NCBI GenBank assembly: GCA_021804355.1
Contig: JAJZHP010000005.1
Span: forward strand, 1 to 45,535
DNA: 45,535 bases
Source: Pseudomonadota bacterium
Lineage (GTDB): Bacteria; Pseudomonadota; Gammaproteobacteria; Pseudomonadales; Moraxellaceae
Direction of reading: 5' to 3'
The position numbers and the translations under genes were made by a program. Below, piece by piece: positions 1-8,154 of this stretch; within the stretch, counting starts at the first letter, position 1, and each line of letters begins with the position of its first letter. The notes under the pieces are model-generated. The model worked only from the letters and a program-made list of their open reading frames with translations, was not told the DNA's origin and did not search any database.

Positions 1-177
1 GGGAGGGCCATCATGCAGCACAAATCGTTTTGCCCCCTGACGTGCCTGACGGACCTGGGCGTACAGATCCATGTCCTGCCATTGACGTAAGCGTTCAGGC
101 TCACGCATAGGCAACGAGGCTTTCATGGGAAAGGAAGTATCGGGAAGATTCAGCGTAGCCTTGTAATCCTGGGTCAT
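1..177 (-). CDS. ileS: Isoleucyl-tRNA synthetase, N-terminal part (cut by window edge)
   Basis: This is the first 59 codons of the enzyme that charges tRNA-Ile with isoleucine; the rest lies left of the window. The reverse-strand translation starts [18 protein letters not shown] and reaches FVLHDGPP at the edge. HDGPP is the start of the HDGPPYANG region that precedes the HIGH signature in class I IleS, so the identification is firm despite the short length. The ATG at 177-175 overlaps the TGA of ribF (ATGA at 177-174), so the two genes are probably translationally coupled. The ribF-ileS order is common in proteobacteria. Confidence 0.93.
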   Translation of the reverse strand, partial: MTQDYKATLNLPDTSFPMKASLPMREPERLRQWQDMDLYAQVRQARQGAKRFVLHDGPP

Positions 178-1118
178 AATGTCCTAACCGCACGTTGGGC
201 AAAAAATTCACGGGCCTGAAGGATATCTAAAGCAATTGCAGCCTTCAGCGCCTCCAGCGAGGTAAATTTATGTTCCTCTCGCAGCTTGCAGAGAAACTCT
301 ACATACAAACGTTTTCCATACAGATCCCCTGAGAAATCAAGCAAATGAACCTCAAGCCTGGGTATCTGTCCCGCTACCGTCGGCCGATTTCCCACATTAG
401 CCACAGCAAGTATCTCTGAACCCGATTGCCAGCTGACCTTGACCGCATAGACACCTTGCAAGGGTGATACTTGCCGTCGCAACTGGATATTAGCCGTGGG
501 AACACCCAGCGTACGGCCTAACTGATCACCCTGCACCACCCGACCACTCATCACAAACTCATGGCCCAGGTATTGTGCGACCTTGTCAAAATCTGCCATC
601 GTCAAGGCTTCGCGCAGCAAGGTACTGCTAATACGCTGACCTGCAACCTGCACGGAAGGCGTATCCTGCACGGTATAGCCGCAGATACTCGCCTGTTTCT
701 GCAAATAGTCATAATCACCCTGACGATCACAGCCAAAGCGAAAATCATCACCCACAATCAAGAGCCGACAAGCTAATCCGCGCACCAGGACGCGATCGAC
801 AAACTCATGCGCCGTTAATGATCGCAGCGCATGATCAAAACGTAACACCACGACTTCATCCATACCCGCCTGACGCAGCGCTTCTACCTTGTCATGCCAG
901 CGCATTAACCGGGCAGGAGCCCGATCGCCTAAAAAAAACTCCATAGGCTGCGGCTCAAAAAGAACCACGGTAGCAGGAACTCCCAACTGTTGCGCAGCAT
1001 GTCGCAGACTTGCCAATATGGCTTGATGCCCCCTATGCACCCCATCGAAATTACCGATGGTCACAGCACGCCCCCGCACATCGGGAGACATATTATGGAG
1101 TCCTCGGATTAGCCGCAT
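174..1118 (-). CDS. ribF: Bifunctional riboflavin kinase / FAD synthetase
   Basis: The protein phosphorylates riboflavin to FMN and adenylates FMN to FAD in the cytoplasm. At 314 residues it has the normal family length. The N-terminal nucleotidyltransferase half carries [13 protein letters not shown] (about residues 20-32), the HxGH-type motif, and SSTLLREAL near 163. The C-terminal flavokinase half carries [11 protein letters not shown] (about 201-211) and the PTV element near 248. The start MRLIRGLHN matches the E. coli style of start, and an AAGG lies 8 nt upstream. A consensus -10 sits about 28 nt upstream of the ATG. The gene lies between murJ and ileS on the same strand. Confidence 0.96.
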   Translation of the reverse strand: MRLIRGLHNMSPDVRGRAVTIGNFDGVHRGHQAILASLRHAAQQLGVPATVVLFEPQPMEFFLGDRAPARLMRWHDKVEALRQAGMDEVVVLRFDHALRSLTAHEFVDRVLVRGLACRLLIVGDDFRFGCDRQGDYDYLQKQASICGYTVQDTPSVQVAGQRISSTLLREALTMADFDKVAQYLGHEFVMSGRVVQGDQLGRTLGVPTANIQLRRQVSPLQGVYAVKVSWQSGSEILAVANVGNRPTVAGQIPRLEVHLLDFSGDLYGKRLYVEFLCKLREEHKFTSLEALKAAIALDILQAREFFAQRAVRTL

Positions 1119-1145
1119 GCCTTCAACCTTACTGCAAAGCCTTGC

Positions 1146-1180
1146 ATTATAATGGATTCCCCTGCATTAACCTAATGCAG
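1146..1180 (-). promoter_or_regulatory. Hairpin and candidate -10 box between murJ and ribF
   Basis: The 70-bp gap between murJ and ribF holds a perfect 8-bp inverted repeat, CTGCATTA / TAATGCAG, with a 3-nt loop at 1162-1180. Just downstream on the minus strand is a consensus TATAAT (1146-1151), which would start transcription about 20 nt before the ribF ATG. No good -35 was found at 16-18 bp, and the hairpin is not followed by a T run. It may be an internal promoter with an overlapping operator or processing hairpin rather than a terminator. This is inference from sequence only. Confidence 0.4.
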
Positions 1181-1188
1181 ACCAGCCC

Positions 1189-2766
1189 TCAATGTTTGAA
1201 ACGAAGATGCCCGACACGAACGCCAACCACAGCTAACAGCAGAAAATAAATCAGGGCTCCTGCCATAATAAGAGCCATCAAAATTAATAATTTATAGTGC
1301 CAGCCATGACCCAGCCAGAACGCTGAATTGGGCAGCAACCACTCCAGAAAAACAACCATGCCGACATTGGCAAATCCGAACTGCAATAACAAACGCCGCC
1401 AATGTCCTCCCAAGCGATAAACCTTTCTTTGGTGCAGCCCACGGTAGAGCAAACCTGCGTTAACAAAGGCTGCCAAGGTGCTGGCCATGGCCAATCCAAC
1501 ATGTTTGAAATGCCAGACCAGCATGAGATTGAAGACCATGTTAGCTACCATGGCGATAATTCCAATACGCACCGGTGTACGGGTGTCCTGTCGGGAGTAA
1601 TAGCCAGGCGCCAGCACCTTGATCAGCATAAAGGCCAGGATACCGCCCGACAAAGCGCGTAAAGCCGCAGCGGACTGCTCTACAGCCAGCGCAGAAAAAT
1701 GTCCGTGCATAAACAAGGTCGCCAGCATGGGCTCAGCCAGCACTTGCATAGCTAGCGAAGCCGGCACACCCACCATAACCACGACGGTCATAGCCCAGTC
1801 CAGGGTGCCTGCAAAGGCATGGTGATCTGCCTCCGCATGCCGGTTGGATAATGACGGAAGAATCACCGTACCAACAGCGATACCAATCAACCCTAATGGC
1901 AATTCAGTCAATCTTTCTGCCGTGTATAGCCAAGACACCGAACCTGCCGGCAAAAAAGTTGCTAGCACAGTATCTAATAAGAGATTGATCTGACTGACTG
2001 AAACCCCGAACAGAGCTGGCACCATCAGTCGCAGGACACGGCGTACACCTTCATCTTTCCAGTCCAGTTGCCATCGCGGCAACATGTTTATCTGAGCCAG
2101 AAATGGGATCTGAAACAATAGTTGAACCACGCCTGCAATCAAAACACCCCACGCCAATGCCTTGATAGGCACAGCCAGAAGCGGAGACAACCACCAGGCT
2201 GTGGCAATCATGCAAAGATTCAACAGCACTGGTGTAAATCCAGCCACCCAAAAGCGCCCGTAACTGTTCAGGATGGCACCTGAGAATGCCGTCAGTGAGA
2301 TCAAGGGCAGGTAGGGAAAGGTCAACTTGAGCATGCTGGAAGCCAGCTCATGACGTTGCGGATAGGCATGATAACCTGGGGCAAATACATCGATGACCCA
2401 TGGTGCGCCTGCCATAGCCAGTATCGCCAAGCCACCTAACACCAAAGTTAAGGCACTGGCCAGCTTATTGACCAGCCGTTTGACTTCCTTATCGCCGCGT
2501 TGCACTTTGTATTCTGAAAGAACGGGAACAAATGCCTGAGCAAATGCTCCTTCAGCAAATAAACGCCGTAGAAAATTAGGGATACGAAAGGCCACCAAGA
2601 AAGCATCCATCATGGCATTTGCGCCATATAGATCTAGGTAGATCATATCACGCACCATGCCGCTGATACGCGACAACATGGTCATGGCACTCAAAACCAA
2701 GGTAGAACGCCATAGTTTCTCGCGTTGACGCCCTGGAGCGGGTGATTTTTCCGCCGCTGCTTGCAC
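1189..2766 (-). CDS. murJ: Lipid II flippase MurJ (MviN family)
   Basis: MurJ moves the lipid-linked peptidoglycan precursor across the inner membrane. The sequence has the family start KLWRSTLVLSAMTMLSRISG, then GMVRD and a chain of hydrophobic segments consistent with about 14 membrane helices, including FVPVLSEY and the LLFQIPFLAQ region. The open frame runs up to an ATG at 2925, but that adds about 53 non-hydrophobic residues not usual in the family and overlaps the rpsT promoter. I prefer the GTG at 2766 (525 aa, normal length), although its ribosome-binding site (AGAGA) is weak. It is divergent from rpsT and upstream of ribF. Confidence 0.92.
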   Translation of the reverse strand: MQAAAEKSPAPGRQREKLWRSTLVLSAMTMLSRISGMVRDMIYLDLYGANAMMDAFLVAFRIPNFLRRLFAEGAFAQAFVPVLSEYKVQRGDKEVKRLVNKLASALTLVLGGLAILAMAGAPWVIDVFAPGYHAYPQRHELASSMLKLTFPYLPLISLTAFSGAILNSYGRFWVAGFTPVLLNLCMIATAWWLSPLLAVPIKALAWGVLIAGVVQLLFQIPFLAQINMLPRWQLDWKDEGVRRVLRLMVPALFGVSVSQINLLLDTVLATFLPAGSVSWLYTAERLTELPLGLIGIAVGTVILPSLSNRHAEADHHAFAGTLDWAMTVVVMVGVPASLAMQVLAEPMLATLFMHGHFSALAVEQSAAALRALSGGILAFMLIKVLAPGYYSRQDTRTPVRIGIIAMVANMVFNLMLVWHFKHVGLAMASTLAAFVNAGLLYRGLHQRKVYRLGGHWRRLLLQFGFANVGMVVFLEWLLPNSAFWLGHGWHYKLLILMALIMAGALIYFLLLAVVGVRVGHLRFKH

Positions 2767-2898
2767 GTGATAGTCTCTGATCTTGCAAAGGGAGGCTGAT
2801 GGTAGCGACTTGACTGGCCCTCGGCAATGGATGCATGCTCTGATTCGTACGACACATGAGCTTCCATCCATTCCAAGTGATTTTCCTGGCCTTTTCTC

Positions 2899-2928
2899 TT
2901 GACAAGATTTACATGACAGGCGCACAAT
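2899..2928 (+). promoter_or_regulatory. Candidate rpsT promoter
   Basis: TTGACA (2899-2904) is followed after 18 bp by CACAAT (2923-2928), a consensus -35 with a 4/6 -10 box. It would give a leader of about 90 nt before the rpsT start. The leader contains a small hairpin, CGCTG-TTA-CAGCG (2990-3002), just before the ribosome-binding site. In E. coli the rpsT leader takes part in translational feedback by S20; whether that holds here cannot be seen from sequence. Confidence 0.6.
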
Positions 2929-3024
2929 GCCGCCCCTATTGTGTGGCCCCCAGGCGTCTCATCCTGGTCGCCCTGACTGAAAATTGTTCGCTGTTACAGC
3001 GACAGAACCCGGAGGAGCCGAATC

Positions 3025-3294
3025 TTGGCTAATACGAAGCAAGCAAAGAAGCGTGCTCGTCAGAACGACCAGCAGCGCCAGCATAATGCCAGCCTGCGTT
3101 CGATGGTACGCACTTACATCAAAAAGACTTATGCCGCTATCGCCAGTGGCGATAAGGCTCAGGCAGTTGCCGCTTACATGGCTTGTGTACCGGTCGTTGA
3201 TCGCATGGCTGACAAGGGCATTATTCATAAGAACAAGGCCGCTCGTCACAAGAGTCGCCTGAATGATCACATCAAGGGCATGACAGCAGCCTGA
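3025..3294 (+). CDS. rpsT: 30S ribosomal protein S20
   Basis: This is the primary 16S rRNA-binding protein S20 of the small subunit, with 89 residues (usual length 86-90). It begins [20 protein letters not shown], the characteristic S20 start, and is a Lys/Arg/Ala-rich helical protein. The start codon is TTG at 3025, preceded by a strong GGAGGAG (3011-3017) with a spacing of 7 nt. No in-frame ATG or GTG nearby could replace it. E. coli rpsT also uses a UUG start, so the rare codon looks like a conserved control feature. It is transcribed alone and ends at a terminator 35 bp downstream. Confidence 0.97.
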   Translation: MANTKQAKKRARQNDQQRQHNASLRSMVRTYIKKTYAAIASGDKAQAVAAYMACVPVVDRMADKGIIHKNKAARHKSRLNDHIKGMTAA

Positions 3295-3327
3295 TAGGGC
3301 TTTCACCTCTGATCGCTGATGTTCTTA

Positions 3328-3358
3328 AAAAACCGGCATACGTGTCGGTTTTTTGTTT
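3328..3358 (+). terminator. Rho-independent terminator after rpsT
   Basis: The stem AAAAAACCGGCA / TGTCGGTTTTTT closes over a TACG loop with a single G-T wobble, and the 3' arm ends in a T run (TTTTTTGTTTT). It lies 33 bp after the rpsT stop. The A-tract on the 5' side may let it act on both strands, which would also stop transcripts from the decayed region on the right. Confidence 0.9.
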
Positions 3359-3428
3359 TGTCACGGTACTATTTTTGGGCTATCCGTAATGCATGATTGA
3401 AAACGACATCAAAGCTCACCGTTTTCCA

Positions 3429-3740
3429 ACATACGGGTCAGTATTGAAATGTTGACGCCATAATTCTGATGTTCGGCAGAGCCTCGTAAAAGTTCCTGGA
3501 GCATAACTTGCCGCGATAACACCGGGTATTAATGTATAGACCAACACGTTTGCCATGTATCGGCAGATCGCGCAACACCTGTTTCTTGCGCTCAAGGCCA
3601 TCTAATTCAGTATGGCGGCAATGAGGACAACCGGCTACGCACTGCTTAGTCTCTGCCGTGATATGATATATCGTGATCGTTTTCTTGAAATGCTGCGACC
3701 AAGTAAGTAGGCTGGCAAGTTAACTCAAGTTTGTCAGCAT
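3429..3740 (-). pseudogene. ISL3-type transposase remnant (N-terminal zinc-finger region)
   Basis: The reverse strand encodes a continuous run reading ITAETKQCVAGCPHCRHTEL, then QVLRDLPIHGKRVGLYIN, then RCYRGKLCSRNFYEALPNI. The CPHC pair, DLPIHGKRV and the following CxxC-like part with FYEALP match the N-terminal zinc-ribbon region of ISL3-family transposases. The reading frame starts at an ATG at 3738-3740, meets a TAA seven codons in and a TGA after about 100 codons; a TRMLENGEL stretch continues in another frame. The DDE catalytic part is missing. It is a dead fragment that abuts the alkD-like remnant. Confidence 0.55.
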
Positions 3741-4000
3741 AAAAAGATTCTTTTATTTATCAATTGGTTGAATGACGAAAAAATTCCAAGTGACACTACA
3801 TTGTGATTTGCGGTCATATTACCAGCTTCTTGGTACCTCCTGGTGCTGCCGAAATCCAACAACCAGGGTTCAATCTGGGCCAGCTCCAGCAGCCAAGGCT
3901 GATCCCCAAGCGCAAGCCGTCTCCAAAACAGTTTAGCCCGCCTGCACACCGGAGCAGGTAGACCAAGAAATTCAAATTGATTTTTAAGATAAGCCTGCAT
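3734..4000 (-). pseudogene. AlkD-type DNA alkylation repair remnant
   Basis: The 88-codon frame opens with MQAYLKNQFEFLGLPAPV followed by RR and PWLLELAQ. This resembles the N-terminal helices of AlkD-family DNA glycosylases (Y-K-N-F-FLG-P-RR spacing). Intact family members are about 220-240 residues; here the similarity stops after roughly 42 residues and the rest (IEPWLLDFGSTRRYQEAG onward) has no resemblance I recognise. The 3' end runs into the start of the ISL3-type fragment, suggesting disruption by that element and later decay. I assume no repair function remains. An unrelated small protein is possible but less likely. Confidence 0.5.
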
Positions 4001-4229
4001 CTAGCTACTCATGAGGACATGTAAACCTGAAATATAGCCAGCTACGCGCATAGACATAGGATGCTATGTGTTTACTAGTTTCACCACCAAGTCGTGGATA
4101 ACGAAAATGTAATGGCCAACCTTACAAAAACAATACAAAAAGTGTGTGATTAGTCTGAGCATCCTTGAGAAGCACGTCCATGATGTGCTAGCTTTTATGG
4201 TGTTTGTTCCTGCCAAGGATAATTCTTAC

Positions 4230-5579
4230 ATGAAGAATTTTATGCGCACATGTCGCACATGTATTGGTATCGTCGCTGTCCTGGGTCTAACTGCCTGTGG
4301 GGGAGGATCTTCTCAATCTTCTCAATCTTCGCCACCCAATGCCACTTATCAGATCACAGGTACTGTTTCAGGACTTTCTTCAGGTGCTTCGATCAACTTG
4401 CAAGACAATGGCGCAGATACCCTGAAAGTCGCAAATAATGGCGGATTTTCTTTTCCAACCGCATTGGCCAACGGAGCCTCTTACCGAGTCTCGATTAGTG
4501 CAGCACCTTCAGGCGAGACTTGTACTCTTGTCAATCCAAGCGGCAAAGTCGGTACTACGAACATAACCAATGTTCAAGTGGCTTGCTCCGCATCCTCCAC
4601 GCCAGTCTCCTATACCGAAACCATTGTACACTCCTTTGGAGGTTTCAGTGGCGATGGTGTGTACCCCATGGCAAGCCTATTCATGGACGCCAGCGGTAAC
4701 CTCTACGGCACCACCTATAATGGTGGTGGTACCAATAATACCGGCACCGTATTCAAAATCACGCCTTCAGGACAGGAAACCATTATCTACTCCTTTGGGA
4801 GTGCTAGTAACGATGGTGTCGATCCTCAATCAAACCTGATCATGGACACCAGCGGTAACCTCTACGGTACTACCTTTGGTGGCGGCGATGTCAATTATTC
4901 TGGCACCGTATTCAAGGTAACACCTAATGGGCAGGAAATCATTCTACACTCCTTTGGTAGTTCTGGCGATGGTTGGGGTCCCAATGGAGGCCTGATCATG
5001 GACACCAGCAATAATCTCTACGGCACTACCAATACCTATGTTGGCAATAACTATTATACCAGTAGTGGAACTGTCTTCAAAATCACGCCTTCAGGACAGG
5101 AAACCATTCTCCACTCCTTTGGGGGTGTTAGTGGCGACGGTCAGACCCCCCAGGCAGGCCTGATCATGGACACCAGCGGCAACCTCTATGGCACTACCCA
5201 ATATGGCGGCAGTAACAATAATGAGGGAACTGTCTTCAAAATCACCCCTTCGGGACAAGAAACCATTCTCTACTCCTTTGGGGGTGTTAGTGGCGATGGT
5301 CAGAACCCCCAGGCAGGACTAATCATGGACACCAGCGGTAACCTCTACGGCACTACCTATGGCGGCGGTGCCTATAGCAGTACCTATAGCGGTGGCACCG
5401 TATTCAAAGTAACACCTAATGGGCAGGAGACGGTTCTCTACTCCTTTGGGGGTGTTAGTGGCGATGGTCAGAATCCCCAAGCAGGACTAATCATGGACAC
5501 CAGCGGTAACCTCTACGGCACTACCTATAGTGGTGGCAGCAACAATAGTGGAACTGTCTTCAAACTCACTGCACATTAA
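4230..5579 (+). CDS. Lipoprotein with six GloVer tandem repeats
   Basis: The predicted product has 449 residues. The ATG at 4230 is chosen because AAGGA lies 10 nt upstream and it gives a clean lipoprotein signal: MKNFMRTCRTCIGIVAVL then LTAC, with the lipid-bearing Cys followed by GGGSS. A carboxypeptidase-like/Ig-like segment (YQITGTVSGLSSGASI...) follows to about residue 120. The rest is six repeats of about 53 residues with the pattern ETIxxSFGGxSGDGxxPxAGL-IMDTSGNLYGTT-GG-GTVFKxTPxGQ, known as choice-of-anchor tandem repeat GloVer motifs. They probably fold as a beta-propeller-like surface domain. The function is unknown. The +2 Gly after Cys gives no inner-membrane retention signal. Confidence 0.85.
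   Translation: MKNFMRTCRTCIGIVAVLGLTACGGGSSQSSQSSPPNATYQITGTVSGLSSGASINLQDNGADTLKVANNGGFSFPTALANGASYRVSISAAPSGETCTLVNPSGKVGTTNITNVQVACSASSTPVSYTETIVHSFGGFSGDGVYPMASLFMDASGNLYGTTYNGGGTNNTGTVFKITPSGQETIIYSFGSASNDGVDPQSNLIMDTSGNLYGTTFGGGDVNYSGTVFKVTPNGQEIILHSFGSSGDGWGPNGGLIMDTSNNLYGTTNTYVGNNYYTSSGTVFKITPSGQETILHSFGGVSGDGQTPQAGLIMDTSGNLYGTTQYGGSNNNEGTVFKITPSGQETILYSFGGVSGDGQNPQAGLIMDTSGNLYGTTYGGGAYSSTYSGGTVFKVTPNGQETVLYSFGGVSGDGQNPQAGLIMDTSGNLYGTTYSGGSNNSGTVFKLTAH
4600..5570 (+). repeat. Tandem DNA repeats encoding GloVer units
   Basis: The six protein repeats are visible at DNA level with a period near 160 bp. The last three copies are the most alike: the segment from GGTGTTAGTGGCGATGGTCAG through GGACACCAGCGGTAACCTCT occurs almost unchanged at about 5283-5345 and 5450-5512. 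The gradient of similarity suggests recent expansion at the 3' end of the gene by slippage or unequal recombination. Confidence 0.75.
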
Positions 5580-5675
5580 TGGTGGCTTTAATTCTTCCCA
5601 TCATGCAGTAAGTATACAACTCCGCCTTGTCCCTGAACCCATGGGGGTCTAAAGAAAGGGCTGAGCTTTTCACTA

Positions 5676-5695
5676 CATCACGCCGAAGCGTAATG
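5676..5695 (-). ncRNA. Hairpin at the tnpB 3' end (possible omega-RNA / right-end remnant)
   Basis: On the minus strand CATTACGC-TTCG-GCGTGATG forms an 8-bp stem (one G-T pair) capped by a TTCG tetraloop. It overlaps the last codon of the tnpB remnant. In IS200/IS605 elements the omega RNA and the right-end hairpin overlap the 3' end of tnpB, so this may be what is left of them. The following sequence (AGCCCTTTCTTTAGACCC) resembles right-end sequence but no intact end hairpin was found. Confidence 0.35.
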
Positions 5696-6230
5696 CGCGA
5701 AATTAGGCGGGTCTACAACAGCCCTTGCGGGGCCGATAGGCTCCGCAAAACCGGCTATGTTCACCGACACATTCACGTCAGTGTGCCACCGGTTTCCGCA
5801 CGAACAGGAGAAGCGATGTTGCTCCCGTTTTTCAATAGCCCCACAGACTGAGCACGTTTGGCCGTGCAAGCTGGGTTGACGTAGACCACGCTGATTCCCT
5901 GGGCTTCAGCCTTGTAGGCAACGAACTCCTGCAACTACCGTAAAGACCAGCGGTGCAATCGGGTGCGAATTTCCCGCATGTGCAACTGATGGGTTTCCTA
6001 AACGATGGCCTTGGAAACTTCGTGATTAACGTGTTCGACATGACGCTGCTTACGACCGGAGATAGCCACTGCGGGTGGCGGCGACATTGTTTTCCCCGAC
6101 ATCGACACCCAGAACGCCAGCGTCGGAGACCGGGGCAACGTCCGGTATACCCAACACCAGTTGAAACAACCACTGCCCCTTCCGGCAGATCAGTTCAGCA
6201 TCCTTAGACCCCAATCTTTTCAGGTGTAGG
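5678..6230 (-). pseudogene. tnpB: Decayed TnpB (IS200/IS605 accessory RNA-guided nuclease)
   Basis: Pieces of TnpB appear in order on the minus strand in more than one frame. KDAELICRKGQWLFQLVLGI and GVLGVDVGENNVAATRSG carry the RuvC-I aspartate region. HRWSLR, then QEFVAYKAEAQGISVVYVNP follow. A frameshift leads to TCSVCG...FSCSCG (zinc ribbon) and HTDVNVSVNI (the RuvC-III HADxNAA region). In-frame TAG codons lie after KAIV and after HRWSLR. The N-terminal half and tnpA are absent. So this is a dead insertion of which only the C-terminal nuclease half remains. From about 6230 to 6407 I see no further gene, only a C-rich run near 6330. Confidence 0.85.
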
Positions 6231-6407
6231 CATGGGGAGGTTCAAATCCACCACGTTGATAGCGAAGTACCTATCTCTGACTAGGACCACTGACCAGAAC
6301 GGCACCACAACCATGACTTAACTACACCCCCCCCTATTAGGGTAATTTCCATTGAAAGATCGAACTCAAAGAGATCTCAGAGACTGAAGACCCTATGGTT
6401 GGCGCAT

Positions 6408-7184
6408 CTATCCCTTCTGCGCAATCAACTTCGCCAAGGCCTGCCCCATAACTTGCTCAAGGTGCAAAGCCAAGGCTCGGGCATCTCTACCTTCGCGGCT
6501 GACCGGAGGCAACAGCATGACATCAACATCGATAGGATCGGCGCGCATCAATAACAGGACATGTGAAAAAAATTCATCATCACCTATAAACGGAGCCAGA
6601 GGATGCAAGCCATCTTCGTGCCGATAACAGATAAGTGCCGGCTGAATTTCACAATCAGTCTCTACAGCAGCCACAAACAAGCGGTGAAAAAACCGTTTCA
6701 GTGCATGCCCATCGGTGGTCGTGCCTTCCGGAAAGAACAGCACATTACGTCCTGCTTTTAGATGAACTGCCAGTGTTGATCCCACCTGTCGGGAATCCCC
6801 TGAGCCTCGTTTGATAAACAGGGTCCCGGATGCTTTAGCCAAACTACCTAACACAGGCCATCCCGCTATTTCCGCTTTAGCGAGAAAATAGACAGGAAAT
6901 CGGGACCCCAACACGGGAATATCCAGCCAGGAAACATGATTTGAAACCCACAACCCTGTTCCTTGCAAGGGCTCACCATGGGTTCGTACGCGGACATTTA
7001 AAATTCGACACAGACGAGCATGCCACCAACCGATAACTGGTTGATGGCGCCGACTGTGGGGCATCCATATAAGCCCTGAACTTACGGCGATCAGTACTCC
7101 CGTGGTTAAATGCACGCCCAGCTGAGTTATTCTCCACAACATCCTGAGCTGCACCCGCCACTCAGGCCCTTTCATTGACTGCAT
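6408..7184 (-). CDS. olsA: 1-acylglycerol-3-phosphate / lyso-ornithine lipid O-acyltransferase (PlsC/OlsA type)
   Basis: This membrane-associated acyltransferase has the family block NHVSWLDI (H and D catalytic pair, HX4D), the KAEIAGWPVLG block, and FPEGTTTDG. The frame is open to an ATG at 7268 that overlaps the olsB stop by 8 bp. I prefer the ATG at 7184 because AAGGA lies 7 nt upstream and the protein then starts just before the hydrophobic segment (258 aa). Immediately after an OlsB-like gene, the likely role is adding the second fatty acid to lyso-ornithine lipid. A general phosphatidic-acid synthesis role (PlsC) is the alternative. Confidence 0.83.
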   Translation of the reverse strand: MQSMKGPEWRVQLRMLWRITQLGVHLTTGVLIAVSSGLIWMPHSRRHQPVIGWWHARLCRILNVRVRTHGEPLQGTGLWVSNHVSWLDIPVLGSRFPVYFLAKAEIAGWPVLGSLAKASGTLFIKRGSGDSRQVGSTLAVHLKAGRNVLFFPEGTTTDGHALKRFFHRLFVAAVETDCEIQPALICYRHEDGLHPLAPFIGDDEFFSHVLLLMRADPIDVDVMLLPPVSREGRDARALALHLEQVMGQALAKLIAQKG

Positions 7185-7260
7185 GAGAAATTCCTTACGC
7201 CGACACTCAATATACTCTGTACCGGTTAACAGAAAATCTTGCAAGTCTTGACGGGTCACC

Positions 7261-8049
7261 TCAGGCATTCACGGACCGTCCCATGAAACGATTGGCATAC
7301 TTTCCAGACAACTTAGCCACTTCAAGCAACACAAAAACATCGGCACAATGAAAGCTAGGATCCCAACATGCTTCACCACAGATCTGAGCTCCCATGCGCA
7401 TATAGGATCGCAATAAGGGTGGCATGGTAGGTTGATCCTCCACCATATTGCTCTCGGTTACCGCCAAGCGAGGGGTGACCCGCAGGTTATCTGGCGCCAT
7501 GTGGTTAGCACGCAAACGCTGCATAATTCCAGCAAACTGAGCCCCCCCATCAACCAACGTGATGCTAGCGCAGCCCAACAAAAACGTGTAATTCTCACGC
7601 AACAACAATTCAGCCAGGGCTGTCCACAAAACCGTGATGGCCGCACCTGAGCGAAAATCAGGATGCACACAGGTGCGTCCAATCTCAAGAACTCGCCCAG
7701 AAAGTGATTTTTTGAGATTATCCATATCAAACTCAAGCTCAGAATAATACCCACCGGCTCGTTCGGCTCGTTCTCCACTCAGCAGGCGTGTCGTGGCAAT
7801 CACACGACCGGTGTTGGGATCTCTTACTAATAAATGCCTGCAATGCTTGTCAAAAGTATCTCGATCCAATCCATCATGGCTATCAAACACCACTCCATAT
7901 TCAGCCTGAAAGACATCATGCCTCAAAGACTGAGCTTCACGTACGGACCGAGCATTATCTGCCAGCTCTGCAACCAACCGGCAGCGTTCTCGAGGCATGG
8001 GCTCTGGAGGCCGGTGCAACTCGTGGGACGTTGTCAGATTTGTCTGCAT
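7261..8049 (-). CDS. olsB: L-ornithine N-alpha-acyltransferase (OlsB family)
   Basis: The 262-residue protein belongs to the GNAT-like OlsB/hemolysin family. Signature parts are EAQSLRHDVFQAEYG (about 37-51), then HLLVRDPNTGRVIATTRLL, VLEIGRTCVHPDFRSGAAI and LLGCASI. OlsB transfers a 3-hydroxyacyl group from acyl-ACP to ornithine to make lyso-ornithine lipid. The ATG at 8049 has AGGAG 6 nt upstream. The gene is followed by an OlsA-type acyltransferase, the arrangement needed for phosphorus-free ornithine lipid. Some family members are annotated only as hemolysin-like GNAT proteins, so substrate specificity rests on the pairing. Confidence 0.83.
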   Translation of the reverse strand: MQTNLTTSHELHRPPEPMPRERCRLVAELADNARSVREAQSLRHDVFQAEYGVVFDSHDGLDRDTFDKHCRHLLVRDPNTGRVIATTRLLSGERAERAGGYYSELEFDMDNLKKSLSGRVLEIGRTCVHPDFRSGAAITVLWTALAELLLRENYTFLLGCASITLVDGGAQFAGIMQRLRANHMAPDNLRVTPRLAVTESNMVEDQPTMPPLLRSYMRMGAQICGEACWDPSFHCADVFVLLEVAKLSGKYANRFMGRSVNA

Positions 8050-8154
8050 GCTTCACTCCTGTCACAACATGGGTTTTTTTTCATATGTACAAGCTACAAA
8101 GGCTGCATGTACATCCCATGACAAAAATGTGAAGCTTTTGCTACCGCTATTGAT

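Noticed and set aside
2767-2925. N-terminal extension of MurJ up to the ATG at 2925
   Set aside because: The extra 53 residues are not hydrophobic, are not typical of MurJ, and overlap the rpsT promoter region.
4600-5570. Repeats that might be mistaken for a CRISPR array
   Set aside because: The repeats are about 160 bp, in frame, and encode GloVer protein units; there are no short direct repeats with unique spacers.
6325-6340. Run of eight to nine C residues, possibly a phase-variable tract
   Set aside because: It is not inside or directly before an intact gene, so no switching effect can be argued.
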